Assembly: GCA_964485855.1 (NCBI GenBank)
Contig: CAZAKI010000006.1
Location: forward strand, 25,566 to 89,565
DNA: 64,000 nucleotides
Reading direction: 5' to 3'
Origin: UBA993 sp964485855
GTDB lineage: Bacteria; Bacillota; Dethiobacteria; DTU022
Positions 40,918 to 49,675 of the stretch are shown in pieces (within the stretch, counting starts at the first letter, position 1; each line of letters begins with the position of its first letter). Both the position numbers and the translations under genes were made by a program. A model generated the notes under the pieces. That model was not told the DNA's origin and did no database searches. It was given only the letters and a program-made list of their open reading frames with translations.

Positions 40918-42303
40918 ATGGAAATGAACTTAACATATCAAGAAGCCCTGGCATGGATCCACAGCCTGGGACGGTTTGGCATCAAACCGGGTCTTGAAAG
41001 AATGACCGCGCTACTTGAGATGCTTGATCATCCCCAGCACAAAGTACCTTTTGTTCATATTGCCGGCACGAATGGCAAAGGATCAACTGCCGCGATGCTT
41101 GCTTCGATGCTGCGTTCTTCCGGTTATCGTATTGGCCTCTATACTTCACCTTACCTGTTATCATTTACCAACAGGATGGCTGTCAACGGTTCAGACATCC
41201 AGGAAGAAGAACTAGTTGAGTTGGTTGCTATAGTAAAACCGCTGGTTGAAAAGATCCAATCCGATCCTGCCCTGGGTCATCCTACTGAATTTGAAGTGGT
41301 TACAGGGCTGGCGCTTACCTATTTTGCGTCAGTTGGTGTTGATCTTGTCGTCCTGGAGGTCGGTTTGGGAGGAAGGCTGGATGCCACTAACGTTGTTGAT
41401 CCACTTTTAAGCATCATTACCAACATCAGCTTAGAACATACTGCTGTCCTTGGTGATACCATCGAAAAGATAGCTTTCGAGAAGGCCGGGATTATCAAAC
41501 AGGGCAAGCCTTTACTGACTGCAGCTGAAGATCAGCAAGCCCTAAATGTTTTTGCACAGCGGTGTGCGGAACTTAACTGTGAAATGTACCGTGTTTATCC
41601 ACCGCTTGAAAAAATTGAGGCGATCTTACCGCATAGGCCTCTGGCAGTATTAAAAGAAATTTCCACCGGAGGTCAGTATTTTGATTATTTTGGGTTTAAG
41701 CAGCAATTGCAGGATCTCTTCATTGGTTTGCGCGGTAGGTACCAAATCATCAATGCAACCACGGCGCTTGCCGCCCTGGAATTGTTGATTGCTCAAGGTT
41801 TTACGATAGATCTTAAAGAAGCCAAAAAAGGTCTGGCCAAAACTGTTTGGCCAGGGAGACTTGAGTTGTTACAAAGTGAGCCGCTGGTAATTATGGACGG
41901 GGCTCATAATCCGGCGGCCATTGAGAAGCTTTCAGAAGCGATCCCCGATTATTTTCATTTTACACGGCTGATTTTGGTTATCGGTATCCTGGCCGATAAA
42001 GATGTTGAAGCGATGCTCGTTAAGATTTTACCGTTGGCTGATCTAATCATTTTTACTAAGCCAACCATATCGCGCGCTGCGGAACCGGGTAATGTGGCTG
42101 ATTTTGCCCGAACCAGGCTAGGTTTGCGCAAAGAACATCTGGTCGTCAGGGATTATCGGGCTGCCCTGGACAGGGCTTTGGATTTAGCTGGACCGGAAGA
42201 TGCAGTTCTGGTAACCGGTTCATTGTATACGGTCAGCGATATTCGTGCTTACTATTGTGAACGTTATCAACTACCATCCGGATCTTCCGATTATCAGCAA
42301 TAA
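40918..42303 (+). CDS. folC: Folylpolyglutamate synthase / dihydrofolate synthase
   Basis: A 461-residue Mur-ligase-fold enzyme with the P-loop GTNGKGSTAAM, YTSPYLLSF and the C-terminal IMDGAHNPAA motif. It adds glutamate to dihydropteroate or folates. Two ATGs (40918, 40924) are possible; AGGAG at 40901-40905 is rather far from both. It is translated with valS. Confidence 0.95.
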   Translation: MEMNLTYQEALAWIHSLGRFGIKPGLERMTALLEMLDHPQHKVPFVHIAGTNGKGSTAAMLASMLRSSGYRIGLYTSPYLLSFTNRMAVNGSDIQEEELVELVAIVKPLVEKIQSDPALGHPTEFEVVTGLALTYFASVGVDLVVLEVGLGGRLDATNVVDPLLSIITNISLEHTAVLGDTIEKIAFEKAGIIKQGKPLLTAAEDQQALNVFAQRCAELNCEMYRVYPPLEKIEAILPHRPLAVLKEISTGGQYFDYFGFKQQLQDLFIGLRGRYQIINATTALAALELLIAQGFTIDLKEAKKGLAKTVWPGRLELLQSEPLVIMDGAHNPAAIEKLSEAIPDYFHFTRLILVIGILADKDVEAMLVKILPLADLIIFTKPTISRAAEPGNVADFARTRLGLRKEHLVVRDYRAALDRALDLAGPEDAVLVTGSLYTVSDIRAYYCERYQLPSGSSDYQQ

Positions 42304-42422
42304 AAATCAGAAATTCAGGCAGGAATTATGATAATTATCACGAAAGCTATTAAGTGTTTTTTATTTAGTTGGATTAACCATTTTTGACCTCGCTCTCAGA
42401 AGCTTGGTTGCAACTGGGTTGT

Positions 42423-42445
42423 TATTAATCATCATCTATTAATCA
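42423..42445 (+). repeat. Short direct repeat upstream of rnfC
   Basis: TATTAATCA occurs at 42423-42431 and again at 42437-42445, a 14-nt period, directly before the rnfC ribosome-binding site in a 162-bp gap. It may be a binding site; I find no convincing sigma-A promoter in this gap. Confidence 0.3.
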
Positions 42446-42465
42446 AGAAAGGGTGAACACTAAAA

Positions 42466-43791
42466 ATGAGCGGTACGATCTTCAAAGGTGGAGTTCATCC
42501 GGACGATCATAAAGAGTTAACAGAAGCTATGAGCGTTAACCCGATGAAAGCCCCCTCCACAGTATTTGTTCCCTTGCAGCAGCACATCGGCGCACCATGT
42601 GAACCACTGGAGGGAATCGCAGTCGGCGTTCAGGTCAAAGTAGGACAAAAAATTGCCGACAGCGGCAGTTTCGTTTCCGCCCCGATCCATGCCACTGTGT
42701 CGGGAACCATTAAAGAGATAGGACCTTTCAATCATCCCCTGGGCCGCCCGGTTCAGACTATTACTATTGAGTCGGACGGCAAAGATGAATGGGATGATCA
42801 GATTAAACCGGCTGGCGAGCTTGAGAAGCTTTCGGCAGAGGATCTGAGAAAGTTGATCAGGGAGGCCGGGATTGTCGGTTTGGGTGGCGCTACCTTTCCC
42901 GCCCATGTAAAACTGTCTCCCCCGCCGGACAAAAAAATCGATGTCGTCATAATTAACGGTGCTGAGTGCGAACCATACCTGACAGCTGACCACCGGGTTA
43001 TGCTTGAAATGCCTGAAAAGATTGTTTACGGGTTAAAAGCAATGATCAAAGCGCTTGATGCGGAAGTAGGAATAATCGGGATCGAAGATAACAAACAGGA
43101 CGCTATCGCGGTGATGCAGTCTGCCATTGCCGGTGAGGATCAGCTTAAAGTTGTTCCCCTGCATACAAAATATCCTCAGGGTGCAGAAAAAATGTTAATC
43201 CAAGTAACCACCGGGCGCAAGGTTCCGTCTGGCGGTTTGCCTCTGGAGGTAGGGGTTGTTAACCATAACGTTGGAACGGCAGTAGCAATTAACAATGCCA
43301 TCAAGGAAGGCAAGCCATTAATCGAGAGAGTCTTGACCGTTACCGGTTCTGGAATTAATCGGCCGGCCAATCTTCTGGTGAGAATCGGCACCCTGGTTAG
43401 CGAGGTAATTGAAGAATGCGGTGGTCTGAAAGATAATACCCGCAAGCTGATCATCGGGGGCCCAATGATGGGTTTGGCGCAACCACACGCCAACTTGCCG
43501 GTGATCAAAGGAACATCGGGTATCTTAGTCCTAACCGATGAGGACGTTTGCCTTTCTGAAAGTGTAACCTGCATCCGTTGTGCCAAGTGTGTTGAATCCT
43601 GTCCGGTATCATTGCTGCCTACACTGATTGCCCAGGCGGCTGAACATAACCTTTTTGACAAGGCAGAAAAGCTCCATGCGTTAGATTGCTTCGAGTGCGG
43701 GTGTTGTTCATATGTCTGTCCTTCCAAGATACCTTTAACCCAGTTAATCAGGATTGCTAAAGCGGAAATAATGAAAGCGAAAAAGAAATAG
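42466..43791 (+). CDS. rnfC: Rnf complex subunit C
   Basis: A 441-residue peripheral NADH-side subunit: NuoF-like NADH/FMN-binding region (IVGLGGATFPAHVKL, NGAECEPYLTADHR), an SLBB segment and two [4Fe-4S] motifs (CIRCAKCVESCP, CFECGCCSYVCP). It passes electrons from the Rnf membrane core to NAD. It is first in an rnfCDGEAB operon, the usual clostridial order. ATG behind AAAGGGTG. Confidence 0.96.
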   Translation: MSGTIFKGGVHPDDHKELTEAMSVNPMKAPSTVFVPLQQHIGAPCEPLEGIAVGVQVKVGQKIADSGSFVSAPIHATVSGTIKEIGPFNHPLGRPVQTITIESDGKDEWDDQIKPAGELEKLSAEDLRKLIREAGIVGLGGATFPAHVKLSPPPDKKIDVVIINGAECEPYLTADHRVMLEMPEKIVYGLKAMIKALDAEVGIIGIEDNKQDAIAVMQSAIAGEDQLKVVPLHTKYPQGAEKMLIQVTTGRKVPSGGLPLEVGVVNHNVGTAVAINNAIKEGKPLIERVLTVTGSGINRPANLLVRIGTLVSEVIEECGGLKDNTRKLIIGGPMMGLAQPHANLPVIKGTSGILVLTDEDVCLSESVTCIRCAKCVESCPVSLLPTLIAQAAEHNLFDKAEKLHALDCFECGCCSYVCPSKIPLTQLIRIAKAEIMKAKKK

Positions 43792-43820
43792 TATTTTTGC
43801 CAGGAAAGGAAGTGAACCTG

Positions 43821-44786
43821 ATGGATAATAAAATGGTAGTGTCATCATCTCCGCATATTCGAACCATTGAATCTGTGCAGAGCGTGATGACCGATGTTTT
43901 GATTGCCCTGTTTCCGGCAGCTCTGATGGCAGTGCTGCTGTTTGGTTATAAAGCCTTACTAACCATGGTGATATCTGTTTTTACGGCGATGGTTATCGAG
44001 GCTTTTTGGTTGCGTAAACGTAATCTTTTCAATGATGGAAGTGCAGCGGTAACCGGTTTGCTTTTTGCCATGGTTTTGCCGGCCTCCGCTCCCTGGTGGC
44101 TCGTGGTAGTTGGTGCCGCCTCGTCAATCATTATTGGTAAACAGGTTTTTGGCGGTATCGGCAATAATATTTTTAACCCTGCCTTGGTAGGAAGGGCAAT
44201 TGTAGTCATGTCTTGGGGTGGTCACCTAGTTGGTCGCATTTGGCCCCAGCCCCAGCCTTTTGCTTTTACCACTGATGTATCGGCGGTTACAATGGCAACG
44301 GCGCTGGCCGGTCAATCTGAAGCCCTGACTTTCAGCATTACCGATCTTTTTGTTGGCAGCATTCCGGGTTGTCTCGGGGAAACCTCTGCTTTAGCTTTGC
44401 TGCTTGGCGGAGTATGGCTCTATTACAAGGGTCATATCGACTGGCGTATTCCGGGAGGATTTATCGGCACCGTATTTGTCCTTGGCGTGGTTTTTGGCGG
44501 CGGATTCTATGGCAATATTTTCCTAACCGGATTATTCAATGTGCTGGCAGGAGGAGTAATGATCGGGGCCATTTATATGGCTACCGACATGGTTAGTACA
44601 CCGGTTACGCCGACCGGTAAATTAATTTTCGGCATTGGCTGCGGTTTAATAACGATGCTGATTAGAATCTGGGGAACACTGCCTGAAGGAGTAACCTTTG
44701 CGATCTTAATCATGAACGCAGTGACCCCGATTATCGATAATTTTACAATTCCACAGCAGTTCGGGGGGGTGAAGAAGAGTGCGTGA
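43821..44786 (+). CDS. rnfD: Rnf complex subunit D
   Basis: A 321-residue integral membrane subunit of the NqrB/RnfD family with about nine or ten helices. NDGSAAVTGLLFAMVLP and NNIFNPALVGRA are conserved family segments. The threonine near residue 160 (SAVTMAT) is the likely site of covalent FMN attachment. The ATG at 43821 has AAGGAAGTG upstream; a TTG eight codons earlier lacks a site. Its end overlaps rnfG by 8 nt. Confidence 0.94.
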   Translation: MDNKMVVSSSPHIRTIESVQSVMTDVLIALFPAALMAVLLFGYKALLTMVISVFTAMVIEAFWLRKRNLFNDGSAAVTGLLFAMVLPASAPWWLVVVGAASSIIIGKQVFGGIGNNIFNPALVGRAIVVMSWGGHLVGRIWPQPQPFAFTTDVSAVTMATALAGQSEALTFSITDLFVGSIPGCLGETSALALLLGGVWLYYKGHIDWRIPGGFIGTVFVLGVVFGGGFYGNIFLTGLFNVLAGGVMIGAIYMATDMVSTPVTPTGKLIFGIGCGLITMLIRIWGTLPEGVTFAILIMNAVTPIIDNFTIPQQFGGVKKSA

Positions 44787-45621
44787 GGTACTAAAACTGT
44801 CGATTACCCTGGCGGTTGTCGGATTAATTTCTGCTGCGCTGCTGACCGGCGTGAACAATATTACCGCTCCGATTATCAGTGAAAGGCAGGCTGCTGAATA
44901 CCGGCAGGCTCTTGAACAATTCTTCCCTGATGTAGCCGACTTTGAAAGTCAGCAATTGGGGGAAGACTCCTTTGATTTAGTTTATGATAGTTCTGATCGC
45001 TTAATTGGCGTCATGGCTACGGCTGAGCAGCAGGGTTATGAGGGGACCATTCTCTACAACCTTGCTCTTGATGCAGGAAGCAAGATCGTTGGTTTAAGGG
45101 TTGTTTCGCATTCCGAAACGCCCGGTGTGGGAGATGTGATTACAACTGATGATTTCCAGAAGCAGTTTATCGGTAAAGGGTACGAAGATCCCCTTACAGC
45201 CGGTGAAGATGTTGATACGGTTAGCGGGGCGACGATCAGCAGCTCGGCCATGATCAATTCGATCAGACGTGTTGTTGGTGTGGCTGCAGAGAATTTCCTC
45301 GGTTATGAAGCCTTGGTGATTGAGATATCAGAAGTGCCTGATGGAGTTTATCAGGGATCTGCTCCCGGCCTGGCCGGACCGATAACGGTTGAAGTTGAGG
45401 TCTCCGGTGGGTCAATCACCAGGATAGAAGTAATTGATCACGATGAAACACCAACATATTTTATCGAAGCCTACCCGTTGATTCCGGAAAAGATCATTGA
45501 GACACAGCAGCTCGATGTTGACACTCAAACGGGGGCAACTTTCAGCGCCAAAGGGATTGTTGATGCAGTTAAAGCTGCTTTGGCTAGCGCTTTGGACGCA
45601 AACGGCGGAGGTGGAGAGTAA
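44779..45621 (+). CDS. rnfG: Rnf complex subunit G with two FMN-binding domains
   Basis: A 280-residue membrane-anchored flavoprotein: one N-terminal helix (about 7-23), then a normal RnfG FMN-binding domain with HSETPGVGD and the flavinylation motif SGATISS (T152). A second FMN-bind domain (about 188-272) has its own TGATFSAK motif (T254) and HDETP. Standard RnfG proteins are about 180-210 residues with one such motif, so this one seems to carry an extra flavin domain outside the membrane. ApbE, encoded 10 kb downstream, would attach the flavins. Start GTG 44779 after GGGGGGTGA. Confidence 0.92.
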   Translation: MREVLKLSITLAVVGLISAALLTGVNNITAPIISERQAAEYRQALEQFFPDVADFESQQLGEDSFDLVYDSSDRLIGVMATAEQQGYEGTILYNLALDAGSKIVGLRVVSHSETPGVGDVITTDDFQKQFIGKGYEDPLTAGEDVDTVSGATISSSAMINSIRRVVGVAAENFLGYEALVIEISEVPDGVYQGSAPGLAGPITVEVEVSGGSITRIEVIDHDETPTYFIEAYPLIPEKIIETQQLDVDTQTGATFSAKGIVDAVKAALASALDANGGGGE

Positions 45622-46248
45622 TTGAAAGCCACTAGTTCTTACCTTCAGGAATTAACAAAAGGAATCCTGAAGGAAAACCCTGTTTTTATCAGTGTCCTCG
45701 GGATGTGCCCTGTTCTTGGGGTTACTGCTTTTCTGGTAAACGGTTTTGGCATGGGAGTGGCCGCCACTGCAGTTCTGGTTGCCTCCAACCTGGTAATATC
45801 CCTGCTTCGTAAATTTATACCACCCCAGGTTCGGATCCCCTGCTTTATCGTAGTTATAGCTACATTCGTGACTATAATTGAAATGGTTTTAAAAGCTTTT
45901 CAACCGGTTCTTTACGAAGCATTGGGCGTTTTTGTCCCGTTAATCGTGGTAAACTGCATTATCCTGGGACGTGCTGAAGCTTTTGCCAGCAAAAATAGTC
46001 CGTTGCGTTCTTTACTTGACGGTCTGGGAGCAGGGATCGGTTTTACTTTGGCTCTACTGATCTTAGCAGCAGTCCGTGAAATAATTGGCCAGGGAACCAT
46101 TTTAGGTCCGGATCCAGAAAGCGCGATTCACCTGTTCGGCGCGAATTTTGAGCCTATGGCTTTATTTGCTCAGCCTTCTGGAGCCTTTATAGCCCTTGGA
46201 TTATTATTGGCCGGAGTAAATTCGGTTATGAAACGTTTAAATATTTAG
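45622..46248 (+). CDS. rnfE: Rnf complex subunit E
   Basis: A 208-residue membrane protein of the RnfA/RnfE/NqrDE family, about six helices. It has the paired half-membrane motif with cysteine GMCPVLGVT near residue 28 and VNCIILGRAEAFA in the second half. Together with RnfA its cysteines hold an intramembrane Fe-S cluster in the known complexes. Start TTG right after rnfG, with GGAGGTGGAGAG upstream. Confidence 0.94.
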   Translation: MKATSSYLQELTKGILKENPVFISVLGMCPVLGVTAFLVNGFGMGVAATAVLVASNLVISLLRKFIPPQVRIPCFIVVIATFVTIIEMVLKAFQPVLYEALGVFVPLIVVNCIILGRAEAFASKNSPLRSLLDGLGAGIGFTLALLILAAVREIIGQGTILGPDPESAIHLFGANFEPMALFAQPSGAFIALGLLLAGVNSVMKRLNI

Positions 46249-46249
46249 T

Positions 46250-46279
46250 AGGCTGGTAAGTTCTTAGGTTTACCAACCT
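46250..46279 (+). other. Hairpin between rnfE and rnfA
   Basis: AGGCTGGTAA (46250-46259) pairs with TTACCAACCT (46270-46279), a 10-bp stem with one G-U pair, directly after the rnfE stop and just before the rnfA ribosome-binding site. There is no T tract, so it is more likely an mRNA-stability or translation element than a terminator. Confidence 0.5.
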
Positions 46280-46294
46280 GGACAGGAGGATAAG

Positions 46295-46876
46295 ATGGAA
46301 AAACTTCTATCAATATTTTTTATCTATATTTTTGTGGAAAATTTCGTCTTGCAGCGTTTTTTTGGGATCTGTCCCTTTCTCGGTGTTTCCCGGAAAATGG
46401 AAACGGCAATCGGTATGAGTATGGCTGTAGTCTTTGTGATGACGATGGCCACACTTGTTACCTGGTTAATCTATACATTTGTGCTGGTTCCTTTTGGCTT
46501 GGGTTATCTTCAAATAGTGACCTTTATCCTGATCATTGCTTCCTTGGTTCAACTGGTAGAAATTGTGCTGCGCAAAATCAGCCCCACTCTCTACCAGGGA
46601 TTGGGTATCTATCTGCCGTTAATTACCACTAACTGTGCGGTAATGGCTGTTGCCCTTCTGGCAGTCCGCCAGGAGTTTTCGCTCATCGAATCAGTGATAT
46701 TTGCCATTAGCGCATCGATCGGTTTCTCACTGGCCTTGGTTATCATGGCCGGCATCAGGGAGCGTCTTGAACTGGCAAAAATCCCCGATATCCTTCAGGG
46801 AACGGCGGTTACCTTGATTACTGCAGGGATACTATCGATGGCCTTTTTAGGTTTTAAGGGTATGATGACTTTATAA
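46295..46876 (+). CDS. rnfA: Rnf complex subunit A
   Basis: A 193-residue membrane protein, about six helices, inverted-topology partner of RnfE, with FFGICPFLGVSRK (cysteine near residue 26) and TTNCAVMAVALLAV. It forms the membrane electron and ion path of Rnf. ATG with AGGAGG. Confidence 0.95.
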   Translation: MEKLLSIFFIYIFVENFVLQRFFGICPFLGVSRKMETAIGMSMAVVFVMTMATLVTWLIYTFVLVPFGLGYLQIVTFILIIASLVQLVEIVLRKISPTLYQGLGIYLPLITTNCAVMAVALLAVRQEFSLIESVIFAISASIGFSLALVIMAGIRERLELAKIPDILQGTAVTLITAGILSMAFLGFKGMMTL

Positions 46877-46880
46877 AATT

Positions 46881-46906
46881 ACTGGCGTTGATGACAACTT
46901 GCCAGT
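46881..46906 (+). other. Hairpin between rnfA and rnfB
   Basis: ACTGGC-GTTG / CAAC-(TT)-GCCAGT forms a 10-bp stem with a 2-nt bulge and an ATGA loop, just after the rnfA stop. No T tract follows. With the rnfE-rnfA hairpin it suggests processing or differential stability within the rnf transcript. Confidence 0.45.
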
Positions 46907-46968
46907 TAGAAGAATAGATCATAAAAAGCCTCTTATTTCTGACCATACTATGCGAGGTGAACTGAATC

Positions 46969-47823
46969 GTGCAGATCATATATGCAATAGCTGCCCTTGG
47001 TTTAATCGGTCTGATTTTTGGACTGCTTTTAGCCATGGCAGCCCGCTTTTTTGCTGTTCAAACCGACCCCCTGGTTGAGTCAATCAAAGAAGTTTTACCT
47101 AATGTAAACTGTGGTGCCTGCGGTTATGCAGGATGCTCGAAATTTGCCGAAGCTGTTGCCGGGGGAGAAGCCAAAACTAATGGTTGTATCCCGGGTGGAG
47201 AAGCAACGGCGAAAGAGATTGCTGAATTGCTGGGACAGGAAGTTATGGATAGTACTCAGCCGATTGCCACAGTTTTTTGTATCGGGGACTGTTTCAAAAC
47301 TTCTGATCGTTTTGTTTATGATGGTGTGATGGACTGTGCTGTTGCCTCTGACTTTCTAGGCGGTTTTAAAGCTTGTAGCTACGGTTGTCTCGGGCTGGGT
47401 AACTGTGTCCGGGCCTGCTTATTCGATGCTATTAAAATGGGCGAGCATGGTTTACCGGTGGTTGATGATGAAAAATGTACTGGTTGTGGTCTTTGCGCCA
47501 CTGCATGCCCTCGTGCTATTATTCAAATGTTGCCTAAGAGTAAGGAAGGCCATCTTGTTTTGTGCAGTTCAAAAGACCGTGGCAAAAAAGTTTCAGCTGC
47601 CTGCGAAGTTGGCTGCATAGCCTGCAAAGCATGTATCAAAGCCTGTCCGCAGGAAGCGATCGAGATGGTTGATAATCTTGCCGTAATTGATCTTGAAAAA
47701 TGTAACGACTGCGGGGATTGCGTTCCCGTGTGTAAACCGGGAACAATTCACCGGCGAATTGAAATACCGTCAGCAGCAGATGCATTAGCCTCAGCTGCTG
47801 CCGCTCAAGCCGAGACGGCCTAA
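46969..47823 (+). CDS. rnfB: Rnf complex subunit B (multi-cluster ferredoxin oxidase)
   Basis: A 284-residue subunit with an N-terminal membrane helix (about 4-28), the [4Fe-4S] motif with C48, C51, C56 and C73, and several ferredoxin-type motifs (CTGCGLCATACP-like, CIACKACIKACP, CNDCGDCVPVC). It takes electrons from reduced ferredoxin. The C-terminus is an Ala-rich tail. Start GTG 46969 after GAGGTGA. Last gene of the rnf operon; a long terminator hairpin follows. Confidence 0.96.
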   Translation: MQIIYAIAALGLIGLIFGLLLAMAARFFAVQTDPLVESIKEVLPNVNCGACGYAGCSKFAEAVAGGEAKTNGCIPGGEATAKEIAELLGQEVMDSTQPIATVFCIGDCFKTSDRFVYDGVMDCAVASDFLGGFKACSYGCLGLGNCVRACLFDAIKMGEHGLPVVDDEKCTGCGLCATACPRAIIQMLPKSKEGHLVLCSSKDRGKKVSAACEVGCIACKACIKACPQEAIEMVDNLAVIDLEKCNDCGDCVPVCKPGTIHRRIEIPSAADALASAAAAQAETA

Positions 47824-47834
47824 GTTTGCATAAT

Positions 47835-47873
47835 AGTGGGACAAGGTGGACAGCATCTTGTTCCACTGTTTAT
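47835..47873 (+). terminator. Terminator of the rnf operon
   Basis: A 14-bp stem with two G-U pairs (47835-47848 with 47854-47867), 5-nt loop, then GTTTATT. It separates rnf from the antiporter operon. Confidence 0.75.
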
Positions 47874-47954
47874 TAAACGTTATCCTATCAGTTTACTTAT
47901 CTATTACTACAATGCGCTAAACTTATAACTCTGCTTAATTCCGGTGGTGTAAAG

Positions 47955-48449
47955 ATGCGAAGCAGTTGGCGTAATTATTTGGGTTTCACCCTAATCATGT
48001 TCATATTCTGGGTGGCTATCAGCGGAACCCTTAAATGGCCTCAGCTATTGTTTGGTTTTCTAGCGGCTGTTTTTGTAGTCTGGTTCAACCGGAACCTGTT
48101 GATCAAACCTGAGGAACGACCACCACTCCACTTAAAAACTATTTTTTGGTTAACGGGCTACCTGGTTAAACTACTACTGGATATTGTAGTGGCAAATTTC
48201 CAGGTAGCCTGGTTGGTCTTGAATCCCAGAATGCCAATTGAACCGAATTTAGTCGATCTGGAAGTTGATCTAGAAAAAGTTACCGGCCGGGTGCTACTTG
48301 CCAACTCCATAACTTTAACACCCGGCACGTTGACGATCATGGCCGAGAAGAAGAAGTTTTTGGTTCATGCTCTAACTTTAAAGAGTGGCGAAAATCTTAA
48401 GCAGTGGTCGTTGATCAAGAAAATCAAGGATGCTGAGGAGGCAGGTTGA
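47955..48449 (+). CDS. mnhE: Mrp-type Na+/H+ antiporter subunit E
   Basis: A 164-residue membrane protein of the MnhE/MbhA family: two N-terminal helices and a cytoplasmic domain with NSITLTPGTLTIMAEKK-like conserved sequence (residues about 115-132). First gene of a ten-gene antiporter operon; ATG after GGTGGTG. The gene order E-F-G-MbhD-MbhE-B-C-D is that of the antiporter half of archaeal membrane-bound hydrogenases (mbhA-H), but no hydrogenase genes follow. Confidence 0.93.
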   Translation: MRSSWRNYLGFTLIMFIFWVAISGTLKWPQLLFGFLAAVFVVWFNRNLLIKPEERPPLHLKTIFWLTGYLVKLLLDIVVANFQVAWLVLNPRMPIEPNLVDLEVDLEKVTGRVLLANSITLTPGTLTIMAEKKKFLVHALTLKSGENLKQWSLIKKIKDAEEAG

Positions 48450-48730
48450 TGGATATTGCCTGGCTATTAAACAGCTCCTATCAGCTCTGCGCGATCTTAG
48501 TAATGATGATGGTTTTTTTGTCCTTGATCAGGGCATTAATTGGTCCAACTGCACCTGACAGAATAACGGCAATAAATATTATTGGCACTAAAATCCTTGT
48601 AATCATCACCCTAATCGCCCGTGTTTATGAGCAACAGTATTACTTAGATATTGCCATGGTTTATGCTTTAATGAGTTTTATAACAACTATTGGTGTTGCT
48701 AAATACTTGGAAAAAGGAGCACTGGATTGA
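48449..48730 (+). CDS. mnhF: Mrp-type antiporter subunit F
   Basis: A 93-residue protein with three helices and the family motif IRALIGPTAPDRITAINIIG-like core (LIGPTAPDR). It is part of the accessory membrane module of Mrp and Mbh. The ATG overlaps the mnhE stop (TGATG) behind GAGGAGG. Confidence 0.93.
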   Translation: MDIAWLLNSSYQLCAILVMMMVFLSLIRALIGPTAPDRITAINIIGTKILVIITLIARVYEQQYYLDIAMVYALMSFITTIGVAKYLEKGALD

Positions 48731-49059
48731 TGGCTGATCAATTGGTTTATATCCTGGACCTGCTAGCGCTGATTAGTCTATTCGGTGGAGTCTTTTTCCT
48801 CTTTGTCGGAACCTTGGGTTTGCTGCGTCTGCCTGACGTTTTCAATCGATTGCATGCCACTACAAAATGCGATACTCTTGGAGCGGGACTGATTTTACTT
48901 TCATTGGCGATACAAAGTACGGTGAACGTTGCCGTGCGTCTTTTTTTGCTGGCATTTTTTATACTCATTACTAATCCTACTGCTGCTCATGTTATTGCCA
49001 GGGCTGCCTATAAAACCGGAATCAAACCTGTCCTAGTTAAGAGGTCAAAAAATGACTGA
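48730..49059 (+). CDS. mnhG: Mrp-type antiporter subunit G
   Basis: A 109-residue, three-helix protein with the MnhG signature GLLRLPDVFNRLHATTK. ATG overlaps the mnhF stop (TGATG); its own end overlaps the next gene by 8 nt. Confidence 0.94.
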   Translation: MADQLVYILDLLALISLFGGVFFLFVGTLGLLRLPDVFNRLHATTKCDTLGAGLILLSLAIQSTVNVAVRLFLLAFFILITNPTAAHVIARAAYKTGIKPVLVKRSKND

Positions 49060-49291
49060 ACTGCTCAACATACTGTTACTTTTATTCCTGATTGTTTGTG
49101 CTTTAGGAGTTGCCTATATTCGAGACCTGCTTAGTGCAGTGATCTTGTTTTCTGCTTTTGGCCTAATCATGGCTGTAATTTGGCAGCAACTTAGTGCTCC
49201 GGATGTTGCCATGGTTGAAGCGGCCCTTGGTACCGGTGTTGCATCATTACTAATGATTGCGGCAATCAGTAAGACGAAGCGAGCTGAATAA
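49052..49291 (+). CDS. MbhD-like antiporter subunit (DUF4040)
   Basis: A 79-residue, three-helix protein matching the DUF4040/MbhD family: DLLSAVILFSAFGLIMAVIW and LSAPDVAMVEAALGTGV are typical. In classical Mrp systems this sequence is part of the large MrpA C-terminus; here it is a separate gene as in Mbh complexes. It likely contributes to the lateral ion path. Confidence 0.87.
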   Translation: MTELLNILLLLFLIVCALGVAYIRDLLSAVILFSAFGLIMAVIWQQLSAPDVAMVEAALGTGVASLLMIAAISKTKRAE

Positions 49292-49313
49292 TTAGGACCG
49301 GGAGGTTGATTAG

Positions 49314-49652
49314 ATGCCTGTGTTGGCGCTTATCTTTTCTATCGTTTTGGCTCTCTTCTTGCATTACATCCTGGGGGTTGGACTGAAAAGCATCCTAACC
49401 GTTTATTTACTCGGATTAATCATTTATATGTTTAGCTTTACCGTTGCCGAAATGCCTCTGTTTGGTTCTATTGACAGTCCCGCCTTTAATGAAGTGCCCA
49501 GACGTTACCTGCAGGAAGGATTACGGGAAACAGGTGCTCTTAATATCGTTAGCAGTATCATCATTGATTACCGTGCTTTCGATACCCTGGGGGAAGCAAC
49601 GGTTTTATTCACGGCGATAGCGGCTGTAGTTGCTACCCTTAAATCTCATTAA
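49314..49652 (+). CDS. MbhE-like antiporter subunit
   Basis: A 112-residue protein with two or three helices, resembling MbhE and the end of MrpA: a central DSPAFNEVPRRYLQEGL-like segment and the closing IIIDYRAFDTLGEATVLFTA, which is highly typical. ATG with GGGAGG. It forms the second half of the split MrpA-type C-terminal region. Confidence 0.85.
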   Translation: MPVLALIFSIVLALFLHYILGVGLKSILTVYLLGLIIYMFSFTVAEMPLFGSIDSPAFNEVPRRYLQEGLRETGALNIVSSIIIDYRAFDTLGEATVLFTAIAAVVATLKSH

Positions 49653-49655
49653 ATT

Positions 49656-49675
49656 GTGGAGAGTGTTATCAAATC
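49656..49675 (+). promoter_or_regulatory. Ribosome-binding site and ATC start codon of mnhB
   Basis: TGTGGAGAG-like SD core (GTGGAGAG at 49656-49663) lies 9 nt before ATC (49673-49675). From the stop at 49640-49642 to the conserved MnhB sequence there is no in-frame ATG, GTG or TTG; ATC falls exactly where homologues have their initiating ATG before DD-IVR. Confidence 0.6.
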
